Assembly (NCBI GenBank): GCA_025594325.1
Contig: JANHCV010000007.1
Span: 62,001-126,000 of the forward strand
Source: Blastocladiella emersonii ATCC 22665
Taxonomy: Eukaryota; Blastocladiomycota; Blastocladiomycetes; Blastocladiales; Blastocladiaceae
DNA: 64,000 bases
Reading direction: 5' to 3'
Part shown: positions 33,750 to 42,205 of the stretch, piece after piece
Position numbering within the stretch: the first letter of the stretch is position 1
Layout: the number at the start of each line of letters is the position of its first letter
Notes under the pieces: generated by a model
What the model saw: the letters and a program-made list of their open reading frames with translations, nothing else
Told to the model about the DNA's origin: nothing
Databases searched by the model: none
Program-made: the position numbers and the translations under genes

Positions 33750-36503
33750 TTAGTAGCGGTACTGGTGCTGCTGGTACTGGTTGCTGCTGCTGCCACCGTT
33801 GCCCTTGCCGTTGCCGCGCAGCTTGTTGAGCTCCTGCGTCATCTCGGCCGAGTCCTGGCCGAGCTGGCCCTCCCAGCGGTCGAGGTCCGACATGGTCGAG
33901 AGCGGGCGCGCGGCGCCCTTGTTGTTCGACGACGACGAGGAGGACGACAGCTGGTACACGTTACTCGAGGACGTGGTCGTCGCCGAGGCCTGGGCGTAGC
34001 CCGAGGTGGGCGACTTGGGCATGGCGGGGACCGAGCCCGATGGCGGCAGGTCGTCGTAGAAGGTGTAGGTCGAGTAGAGCGTGTCGCGGTTGCCCTGCTT
34101 CTTGTCGAGGTACACGGACTGGTGGTGCTGCAGCTGCGGGTCGTCGAGGACCGACATGAGCGCCGAGAAGGAGAAGCGGTTGCCGGCGTTGGGCCCGTGG
34201 CCGTCGGCCGCCGACACGATGCTGTCGCGGACCTCGGGCGGCAGCCGCGACACCTTCATCTCGATGGTGGCGCGCTTGTTCTGGTCCTTGAGCACGTCGC
34301 CCTGGTTGTCGTCGGCCGAGATGCGCTCGAGGACCGCCATGAGGGCGTTGATGCTGGACGGGTCCGCGGGGACGGCCGTCTGGCGCGGGTCGACCTCCTC
34401 GGCGGCGAGCGCCGCGGGCGACGGCGCGGGGCCATTCGCCGACTTGGCCGTGGTGGCGTTGCTGTGGCTGTCCTCGTCGTTGTGGTGGTGGTCGTCAAAG
34501 TCCATGTCGAACGGCTCGCTGTCGATCTTGACGTCGAGCTTGACCGACTGGCGGTACATGGACAGGCGGTCGAGGTCGCCGTACATGGACTTGCGGGTCG
34601 GGACGGCGGTCGGGTCCTCGCGCGCCTCGACGGGCGACGCGAAGTTGAGCGGGAACACGCCGAGCTGGCCCGTCGACATGTTGATAGCGTAGCCCCACCC
34701 GTCGTCGTACTTGGACGTGACCGACAGGATGTCGCCGACCACGAGCTCGAGCTCGTCCGACATGACGGGGTCGTAGTTGCGCGTCGCCTTGTACTGCTCG
34801 CCGTCAAACTCGAACCCGAACTCGTCGTCGTTGCCGCCCTGCACCGCGGCGTTGTTGTCCTGCGGCTGCGGCTGCACGCCGGCGGCCGCGTTGGCGGCGG
34901 CGGCAGCGGCACCGAGCCCGCGCGACATGGACGAGGAGATCATCATGGACGAGACGCGCTTGCTGGCCTTTGGCGACTTCTTCTCGACGGGCTCGTCGGG
35001 GAGCGGCGGCAGGACGGGGGCGGCGAGCGGCATCTGCTGCTGGCCCGTGTACGGGTTGAAGGCGGGCGGGGCCGAGCCCGTGGGCGACTGCATGCCGGCG
35101 GGGTTGTTGTTGCCGTTGTTGTAGGCGGGCTCCGAGACGGCCGACTGGCCGGCGGGCGACATGGGCTGCTGCTGCTGCATCTGCTGGTTGGGCGACATGT
35201 TGCCGTACAGGTTGGCGGGCTGCGGCTGGTTGGGCAGCGGCGACTGCATCTGCTGCTGCTGGGGCTGCTGCTGGCCGTAGGGCGACATGGGCGGCTGCTG
35301 CATCTGCTGCTGCTGCGGGTTGGGCGAGTTCATGGCCTGCATCTCGTACGGGTTGGGCGCGTTGCCCTTGGGCGACATGCTGGGCGCGGGGGCCGTGGCG
35401 TTGCGCGGGACCGAGTCGAGGTTGCTGACGACGGGCTTCTGCGGCGGCCAGTCGTCGTCGGACATGCGGCGGGCGCCGGTGCCGTTGCCGGACTTGGCGG
35501 CAGCGCCGCGGCGGCGCGTGATGACGAAGGCGCCAATGGCGGCGGCCACAACGACGACGCCGCCGACGATGCCGAGGATCATGCCCATGCCCATGCCGCT
35601 CGACTCGGCGACCTTGTCGGTCGAGGCGCCGGCGCCGACGGCGCCCGAGGCGGCGTTGGCGGGGTCGGACGAGGCGCCCGAGCCCGCGGTGGAGCTGCCG
35701 GTGCCGCCGACGGCGGAGCCCGCGGCCGAGTCGGCGCCCGTGGCGGGGGAGGCGGAAGACGACGAGTCGGTGGACGACTTGCAGGTGGCAAAGGCCTTTG
35801 AGGCGGGGCACAGGGCGGCGTTGCAGACCTGGGCCGTGTCCATGTAGCCGCACGTGTTGGGCTCGTTGGTGTCGCCGTCGATGCAGTTGGCCGAGCCGCC
35901 AAAGGGCCCGTTGGCGTTGGAGCACTGGGCCTTGAGGCCCGTGATCTCGCCGGCGCGGTTGCCGTTGGCGCCGGGGCACATGGCCGAGTCGGCAAAGGTC
36001 TTCTCGGTGCCGGAGACGAAATCGTTGCAGGTCTTGGCGCACAGGGCCTTGGGGGTGGTCTTGCAGCGGGCCTTGGACAGGTCGACAATGGACATGCAGG
36101 TCATGGAGATGAGGTAGCGGCGGTGCGTGTTCTTGTAGCCGGTGCAGCCGAAGCGGGTGCCGAAGAAGGCGGGCAGGGTCTGGTTGAGGTCGCCGGGCAT
36201 CTCCTTGACGTCGCCGCGCAGCCAGTTGCGCATGCGCGAGTCGAAGGTCAGGGTCAGCGACTTGGTGTCGCCGGCGGGGCGGCGCCACAGGGTGGCGTAG
36301 GCGGAGGTGGCCTTGAGGTCGATGGCGGCGCCGGCCCAGGCGCCGCAGAAGTTCCAGGACGACTGGATGGTCAGGCAGTCGTTGGTGATGGAGTCGGCGG
36401 GCAGCTTGGCCGGGTCCGTCTTCTGCGCGGCGGCGGGCGAGGCGGCGGAGGCGAGGAGCGCGACGAGGGCGAGGGCCGCGAGGGCGCGCGCGCGAGTGTA
36501 CAT
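33750..36503 (-). CDS. Single-pass membrane protein with Cys-rich ectodomain and cytoplasmic SH3 domain
   Basis: Intronless, 917 aa. Residues 1-27 are a signal peptide (RARALAALALVALLASAAS). Residues 28-235 are an ectodomain with about 16 cysteines. A Ser/Ala/Gly-rich stalk follows, then a membrane helix at about 303-327 (MILGIVGGVVVVAAAIGAF) closed by RRR. The cytoplasmic part has a Pro/Gln/Met-rich region and an SH3 domain at about 568-626, with ATRNYDP, DELELVVGDIL, DDGWGYAIN and GVFPLNF. The tail is Ser/Asn-rich. The layout is that of a fungal surface receptor or Fus1/Sho1-like scaffold, which would bind Pro-rich partners, but the ectodomain matches nothing I know. The ATG at 36503 directly precedes the signal peptide. 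Function is inferred only from architecture. Confidence 0.85.
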   Translation of the reverse strand: MYTRARALAALALVALLASAASPAAAQKTDPAKLPADSITNDCLTIQSSWNFCGAWAGAAIDLKATSAYATLWRRPAGDTKSLTLTFDSRMRNWLRGDVKEMPGDLNQTLPAFFGTRFGCTGYKNTHRRYLISMTCMSIVDLSKARCKTTPKALCAKTCNDFVSGTEKTFADSAMCPGANGNRAGEITGLKAQCSNANGPFGGSANCIDGDTNEPNTCGYMDTAQVCNAALCPASKAFATCKSSTDSSSSASPATGADSAAGSAVGGTGSSTAGSGASSDPANAASGAVGAGASTDKVAESSGMGMGMILGIVGGVVVVAAAIGAFVITRRRGAAAKSGNGTGARRMSDDDWPPQKPVVSNLDSVPRNATAPAPSMSPKGNAPNPYEMQAMNSPNPQQQQMQQPPMSPYGQQQPQQQQMQSPLPNQPQPANLYGNMSPNQQMQQQQPMSPAGQSAVSEPAYNNGNNNPAGMQSPTGSAPPAFNPYTGQQQMPLAAPVLPPLPDEPVEKKSPKASKRVSSMMISSSMSRGLGAAAAAANAAAGVQPQPQDNNAAVQGGNDDEFGFEFDGEQYKATRNYDPVMSDELELVVGDILSVTSKYDDGWGYAINMSTGQLGVFPLNFASPVEAREDPTAVPTRKSMYGDLDRLSMYRQSVKLDVKIDSEPFDMDFDDHHHNDEDSHSNATTAKSANGPAPSPAALAAEEVDPRQTAVPADPSSINALMAVLERISADDNQGDVLKDQNKRATIEMKVSRLPPEVRDSIVSAADGHGPNAGNRFSFSALMSVLDDPQLQHHQSVYLDKKQGNRDTLYSTYTFYDDLPPSGSVPAMPKSPTSGYAQASATTTSSSNVYQLSSSSSSSNNKGAARPLSTMSDLDRWEGQLGQDSAEMTQELNKLRGNGKGNGGSSSNQYQQHQYRY

Positions 36504-37541
36504 GGTTGGTGGTTGGAGAGTGTACAGGGGAGGGAAGGGAAGAGAGGGGGAGAGTGGTCTACAGTGCACGAGGTGGGAGGGACCCCTCGGCAACGTCTAG
36601 CTGTATCTGCGCGAGCGATGAGGTCAGTCGCGGGTCGGTGCGTCGACGAGAGGAGGAGTGGTGTGGTGGCGGGGCGGCGGAGTGCCACACGGCTGATTCG
36701 CTGCTGGTCGGGATGGGCCCACGCAGCGCGAGCGGTTCCGGGCGTCGCGGCGATTGGACGGCGGCCGCTAATGATGATGATGATGATGATGATGATGGGG
36801 GGCGGTGATGGGCCGGGTGCTGATTGCCGAGTGCGTGGGCCGGCCGCGCAGTCCAGACGACTTCGACGCAGTCTCCGCGCGCCGTCAAGGGACCGCGCCG
36901 AGCGAAGCGTCCATGGCCAAGAATAGCGGGTGGCGAGGGCGAGCCACCGTCGCTGCTCCAGCCCCAGCGCCCGCCGTCTCCGCATCGTTGCCGCCTCCGC
37001 ACCGCCACCACCACTTTGCTCGCAACAGGCTGACGTACATGTAGCGGCGCGAGGCCGAGCGGGGAACGAGGACCGGCGAGGCGGCTACCGGAGAGCGTGT
37101 CGGTGCGGCGTAGTCGGTGTCGTGGGCGCGGCTCCGTCGACTTGGTGGACGACCGACGGAGGGATGGGGAGCGCGCGGGCGAGAGAGGGTGGAAGTGTGG
37201 GCGAGGTGCAGGGGGTAACGAGCACACACGCGGCGGCGATGGGGGTCGACGACGGAGAGGAGGGGAGGGAGAGCGGCCTAGGCCCACCGGCGGTGCTCGC
37301 CCTCCAGCTCGCGCTGCCGCCCATGAACGACGGCGGCGGCGGCGGCGGCGCAGGCGGAGCGCTCGGCGCCGTTTCATCGCCGGCGGCGGTGGCGCACGCG
37401 GACGCCGCCGATTGGCTGCCCGATCAATGCACCCCACGTGCCGCGCGCCCCGGCCGTTCCCGCGAGCAACGCGTCGCCCTTTTCGCCCTGCTCACCCTTC
37501 CCCCCACTCGCTCTCTCCCGGGCACTAGACGCAACCCTGCC
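36504..37541. other. Divergent promoter region between the SH3 receptor and dienoyl-CoA reductase genes
   Basis: About 1 kb without a supported gene. It contains a (GAT)n run at 36771-36795. Open frames on both strands reach 290 codons but show no domain and no consistent codon choice, so I treat them as chance. The two flanking genes are transcribed away from each other. Confidence 0.5.
36771..36795. repeat. (GAT)n trinucleotide run
   Basis: Eight or nine GAT/ATG units in the divergent promoter region upstream of the SH3 receptor gene. Confidence 0.85.
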
Positions 37542-38766
37542 ATGCATCAGTACCAGTCCGTCTTCGCCAAGGGCCTCTTCAACGGCCAGGTCGCCCTCGT
37601 CACCGGCGGCGGCACCGGCCTCGGCCGCTGCATCGCCCACGAACTCGCCAGGTCCGCTCGTTGGACACCGCTCCCCCCGGCCTGCCGTGCTGACGCGGCC
37701 CGCACGGTAGCCTCGGCGCCACCGTCGTCCTCGCCGCCCGCCGCCCCGAGCCGCTCGACCGCACCTGCGCCGAGATCCGCGCCCTCGGCGGGAACGCCGT
37801 CGCCTACCCCGTCAACATCCGCGACGAGGCCAGCGTCAAGGCCCTCATCGAGCGCATTCTCGCCGAGCACAAACGCCTCGATATCCTCGTCAACAACGCC
37901 GGCGGCCAGTTCCTCGCCCCCGCCGAGTCCGTCTCGGTCCGCGGCTTCCAGACCGTCCTCGAGCTCAACACCCTCGGCACGTGGACCGTCTGCCACGCCG
38001 CCTTCCACGCATGGATGAGGGACCACGGCGGGCGCATCGTCAACATCACCGCCGACTTTCACAACGGCTTCCCGCTCATGGTTCACACGGGCGCCGCCCG
38101 CGCTGCTGTCGACAACAGTACATTGACTGCGACGTGGGCTAGGTCCGATCCCGACTGACCCTCGCGAATAGTGACCAAGACCCTCGCTCGCGAGTGGGCG
38201 CGCTACGGCATCCGCGTCAACGCCGTCGCCCCCGGCACCATCATCTCCTCGGGCATGCAGAATTATCCGCCACCCGTCCAGACCCTCATCAGCGGCACCT
38301 TCCACTCGCAGGTACTGACTCCCTCTGCGTGTTGCGCCCCCGTCGTCGACCCCTTGGCTGACATGTGTCATGCATGTAGAATCCGACGGGGCGCTTGGGC
38401 ACCGAGTCCGAGGTCAGCAGCGCCGTCGTCTTCCTCCTCACCCCCGGCGCGAGCTACATCAACGGCGAGAGTACGGCTCTCCACTGTCCACTCGGCCCCG
38501 CTGATTCGCTGACCCTTGCACCCCGCAGGCATCCGCGTCGACGGCGCTAGCAGCTTAGACAAGGGCGGTTCGTACTCCTCCTCCTCACGCGTCACCTACA
38601 CCCACTCACGCCCTCCCACTTGCCAGCCATGACCCCGTTCCCCGACGAGACCAAGATCCCCGCCTACTCGGGCTACGGCGACTCGGACCTCGGCACACGC
38701 GACATCCCCGACCTCTTCGCCGAGCTGCTCAAGCAGTACCGTGCCGTCTCCTCCTCCAAGCTCTGA
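37542..38766 (+). CDS. SPS19: Peroxisomal 2,4-dienoyl-CoA reductase (DECR2/Sps19 type)
   Basis: Model: join(37542..37651, 37711..38117, 38172..38311, 38380..38470, 38529..38567, 38627..38766), 308 aa. It is an NADPH-dependent short-chain dehydrogenase that reduces 2,4-dienoyl-CoA, needed to degrade unsaturated fatty acids in peroxisomes. The nucleotide-binding loop is VTGGGTGLGR. DILVNNAGGQF, then HTGAARAAVDNMTKTLAREW and GIRVNAVAPG follow. The usual SDR catalytic Tyr-x-x-x-Lys is altered in this way in DECR2 relatives too. The protein ends in SKL, the canonical PTS1 import signal. All five introns are short and the frame holds across each. The exon encoding IRVDGASSLDKG is only 39 nt. Confidence 0.92.
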
Positions 38767-39036
38767 TTGCACACCGAATTCGATTCTCGTTTCGACCGCG
38801 TGTTGCGGTCTCCTGCCTCTCCCATCTCTTTAGTATGCATGTGCGGCTCGGCGAAAGGAACGCCATTAGGAAGTGATGTTGAGTCGCGTCTCGCAGCACG
38901 TCCATCGTCAGCTCGCGGCCACGCCCAAGGACGATACATGAGTCAAGATTAGAGCGTCCGAGCACGGTCTTGAGCTCACTTGTCGCGTCCTTACTCGGTC
39001 AGGTAACGATCACTCGATTCGAGGTAAAATGTATTA
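38767..39036. other. Convergent intergenic gap
   Basis: 270 bases between the stops of the reductase (plus) and the UBL protein (minus). No gene seen. GAGGTAAAATGTATTATCACTC near 39020 is AT-rich and may hold a 3' processing signal. Confidence 0.4.
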
Positions 39037-41862
39037 TCACTCGCCGACTACCGCCTTGACTGCACTCAACAACTGCACGCTGATGATAGAACTCGCCAGC
39101 ATCGTCTTGATGGGTTTCAGCCAGTGCTCGGCCGGCTCCGTCTTCGAGCAGATCCACATCTTCGGCCGTTCGCAGTTGGCCGCCATGGTCTGGACGTAAA
39201 TGCGGAACATGTCCGGCGTACTCATCCCACACAGCTCGTCCACGACGTGCCACCCGTCGGAAGGTGGCGGATCGACGCGGCGCAGCAGCGACTTGACCGC
39301 CCAGCCAGGGAGAAGCGGCGCAGTTTCGTTGTGAAACATCCGACCAATCACCTTGTTGTCGAGCTGCCCGTGCAACGTGTCGAGCAAGTCCTTGAGGTCC
39401 GCGCCGCGGTGGTACTCGCAGGTGAAGCACTCGAGCTCGAACGCCTCGCACTCGGCCGCCATGGTCGGCGCAAACTCCAGGACGATGATGGACCCGAACT
39501 TGACGCGCTGCGCGCGCCACGACCGCTTCGGGTTGAGCCGGCCCGGAAGCTGCGCGCCCTTCTCCTCAAAGATGCCCGTAGGGTTCTTAAACAGCAGCTT
39601 GCGGCACGTACACGTCGCCATGATGTGCGGGCCAAGGACGGTCTCGAGAAGCGTCGCGGGATCGTCTTTCGCGTCGACCCAAACCGCACGCGCATAGTGC
39701 AGGCCGGCCGGGTACGTGTAAATCTTGGTGAAGAGGAGCAGGCGCGAGTCGACTTTGGCCACCGACTTGCGCGTAGCAGCAGCGGGTCCAGCGGGCTTCG
39801 AAGGCGAGGGTGAAAGCGACTTGGCGAGGTGGTCAGGCATCTTCATGCACAGGATGTGCAGAGTGAGCTGCTCGCCGCGGGAAGCGGAGGGCGCGGCGCA
39901 GAGGCTGCGCAGCGTGATGGTGGGATCGGTAATCAAGCTGTCGGGCGAGACCTGCCAGGGCTTGGTCTTACCGCTGCCGGCAAACCGGACGACCCAAAAG
40001 GAGAGGTCCGCGGCGGGGTCAGCGTGGCGCACCGACTCGATGAAGGCGCGAGCGTCGCCCCACGGTGCGTTGGCCGCCATGCGGAAGTTGGTGAGTCCAG
40101 GATGCTCGTCCGCGTTGTCAAAGTCCCACAGTCCGAGTCCGCAGTAGTACCGCGAGATCGCGTGCTCCCAGTGCACATGAACGTGGACCACGCCCGCGGT
40201 GCCGTCGAGGACGGGCATCTCGGCGGGGGCCGTTGGGCGCACGGGGACCATATCACGAGAAGCGTCAAAAACGGGTGGAAGTTTGGGAAGCGCCACGGTG
40301 AACGCGTCGAGGAGCTTCTCCGCGGATTCATTGGCCTTCGACACTGAACTACCACTCATGAGCTTGTCTGCAAATTCCATGGCCATCGACACTGCATCAC
40401 CACCGACGGAACCAACGGCCGAGTCTGGGGCGGTAGAGACCGGGGCGGCATGTGCCACATCACCCGTAGTCACATCGTCGAGATCCTTTTCGTCAAGATC
40501 CGACTCGTCGGTCGAAGGAGGCCCGGAGTCGACAAGTTCGATTGATGAGGCCATGGCAGCAGGTTCAGAGGAAGGAAGCGGGTTCTGCGGCTCGATTCCA
40601 TTCACGTCGTCGACCAAGTCAAGTTCAGCGGGTGGTGGTGAGGAGGACAGAGCACGCTTGGTGAAGCTGGCAAGAGGGGCGTCATCAACCGATATGAAGG
40701 AAAGGTTTGCTGAGTCGAGGCTGCTAGTGTCGTCGAGTTCGCCAGCTTGTGCGGCAGGCTCGGCTTCCACCTCTGAAACGTCGTCAACGTTGTGCTCGCA
40801 GGGAGCCAACGAAAGCTGCGGAACAGGCTTAAGGAGAGGAGAGCAAGTGCTACCGACAGAGTCGCTCAGAAGTGCTTCGTCGGCGTCGTCGAGCGCGACG
40901 GAAAACGTGTCGGAAGCTGCACCGGAAGACTCGTCGGATTCTGCGGCAGCATCAAGGAGAGAATGAGAGCCGAGCAAGTTGACAGGTGAGGAGGGCAGCA
41001 TCTGCGGTGAATCAAGCGAGCCAAGAGAAGCTGGTTCGGCAATGTTGATGGTTTGACTGAGATCTCCTTCGGAAGAGCCCAAGGACGACGGGGCGAGGTC
41101 AGACAGATTATCGCCGATCGGCTCCACCGTGTCAAGGTCTGGCCGGACAAAAAGCTGCTCGTCAAAAGAAGCGGCTTCATCGAGACCGACATCAAGCCCG
41201 GTATCCGTCGAGTTGCGTTCGCGCGGCTCGTCCACATGGTCGTTGCTGAGAGTCTGGGTCGGGTGTGAGGTCATACCATTGCTTGGCGCAGCGACAAAGC
41301 TTGGCAATTCGCTAGCAACGGCATGAGCGTGTGGGACGCGGTGAAGGACGGCAGGACGGAAGCCCGCGGCCCATACATCGCTCGAGGAAGAATACAGCGC
41401 GAGCTTGTGCGCCAGGACGCGGAGACGATGGGCGTAACCGCGGTCGACGTGGTGCAGGGCAGCGAGATGCCAGAGTCGGCGAGGAAGCTGCAACGTGGCG
41501 AGATCGTGTTCAACAATCTGGAGCCAAGTCTCGGGCTCAACGGTAAGGCCTGATGGATCGAGCACGGGGAGAACTAGCTTGCGAGCTTCGCAAAGCACGG
41601 CAAGGTCGCTTGCGCTCAAGTCTTCGCTCGGGCGAGATTGGGGAATGGCCGGGCCATCAAATTGCGTCGGTTGCTGGCTGTGCACGGCAGAAGGGACCGA
41701 GAAGCCGGGAGGTGCCGCGGGTGCATGTTGGTCGAACGGCGGCGGCACGGAGCCGCTAAAACCCGGGGGCGGCGGCGGTGGTCCAGCGGGCGCACCTTGA
41801 GGAATCGCGTCGGTCCAGGACGCCCAAGCGTATTGCAGGGGGTCCCATCCATGCGCTGACAT
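39037..41862 (-). CDS. Protein with USP7-like tandem ubiquitin-like domains but no protease domain
   Basis: Intronless, 941 aa. The N-terminus is Pro-rich, with a PPPPPPGF run. A helical segment lies near residues 60-180, then an acidic Ser/Asp/Glu-rich stretch to about 520. The last ~390 residues resemble the C-terminal UBL array of ubiquitin protease USP7 (ICP0-binding region). SFWVVRF starts one strand-turn unit; LTLHILCMKMP, then LLLFTKIYTYPAGLHYARAVW parallel the boundary where USP7 has LFLKMYDP; CEYHRGADLKDLL parallels the later DLYHRVDV block. No Cys or His box of the USP catalytic domain is present anywhere. If correct, this is a stand-alone scaffold that could recruit USP7 partners. 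The start could also be the in-frame ATG at 41907. The similarity is by eye and moderate. Confidence 0.6.
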   Translation of the reverse strand: MSAHGWDPLQYAWASWTDAIPQGAPAGPPPPPPGFSGSVPPPFDQHAPAAPPGFSVPSAVHSQQPTQFDGPAIPQSRPSEDLSASDLAVLCEARKLVLPVLDPSGLTVEPETWLQIVEHDLATLQLPRRLWHLAALHHVDRGYAHRLRVLAHKLALYSSSSDVWAAGFRPAVLHRVPHAHAVASELPSFVAAPSNGMTSHPTQTLSNDHVDEPRERNSTDTGLDVGLDEAASFDEQLFVRPDLDTVEPIGDNLSDLAPSSLGSSEGDLSQTINIAEPASLGSLDSPQMLPSSPVNLLGSHSLLDAAAESDESSGAASDTFSVALDDADEALLSDSVGSTCSPLLKPVPQLSLAPCEHNVDDVSEVEAEPAAQAGELDDTSSLDSANLSFISVDDAPLASFTKRALSSSPPPAELDLVDDVNGIEPQNPLPSSEPAAMASSIELVDSGPPSTDESDLDEKDLDDVTTGDVAHAAPVSTAPDSAVGSVGGDAVSMAMEFADKLMSGSSVSKANESAEKLLDAFTVALPKLPPVFDASRDMVPVRPTAPAEMPVLDGTAGVVHVHVHWEHAISRYYCGLGLWDFDNADEHPGLTNFRMAANAPWGDARAFIESVRHADPAADLSFWVVRFAGSGKTKPWQVSPDSLITDPTITLRSLCAAPSASRGEQLTLHILCMKMPDHLAKSLSPSPSKPAGPAAATRKSVAKVDSRLLLFTKIYTYPAGLHYARAVWVDAKDDPATLLETVLGPHIMATCTCRKLLFKNPTGIFEEKGAQLPGRLNPKRSWRAQRVKFGSIIVLEFAPTMAAECEAFELECFTCEYHRGADLKDLLDTLHGQLDNKVIGRMFHNETAPLLPGWAVKSLLRRVDPPPSDGWHVVDELCGMSTPDMFRIYVQTMAANCERPKMWICSKTEPAEHWLKPIKTMLASSIISVQLLSAVKAVVGE

Positions 41863-41982
41863 TGTGGTGGTTGCCGAAGCTAAGCGGCTGCGAGAGAGAG
41901 CGGCCATGCGGACAGGTCTCGGACAGCAGCCGAGCCGAGGCGGCTGAAACCGCTCGGCACACTCCAACGTGGCCCGTCTGTC

Positions 41983-42092
41983 TATGTACGCGGGCAGCGG
42001 CCAGCAGCGCGTCCACGTCGCGCGGTTCGTGGCCAACGGCACGGCCGAGGTTGGTATGACGGCCGAGCGGACGCGGGTGCCGTGGACGTGAC
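41983..42092 (+). pseudogene. 3'-terminal fragment of a RING/pseudo-SNF2 family gene
   Basis: The plus strand encodes YAGSGQQRVHVARFVANG and then TAEVGMTAERTRVPW followed by a stop. This is almost base-for-base the last ~100 bases of the intact family member at 52882-56991, with only a few changes next to the stop. The fragment starts abruptly inside a codon block and lies in the 5' flank of the UBL-protein gene, in opposite orientation to the tandem array 3.6 kb away. It is a recent truncated copy and cannot be functional. Confidence 0.85.
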
Positions 42093-42205
42093 GTTGATGG
42101 CGGTCGTTGTCGACCGAAAACATTGACGCCCGCGGCCTTTTCAGAAGGAGACAGTTGATGATAAATAAACTATGTTTGTTTCTATATTGCTCATTACGCG
42201 GCAGC

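Noticed and set aside
33621-35801. 726-codon plus-strand frame opposite the SH3 receptor gene
   Set aside because: Leu/Val/Gly/Arg-rich shadow of the minus-strand gene, which has signal peptide, membrane helix and SH3 motifs.
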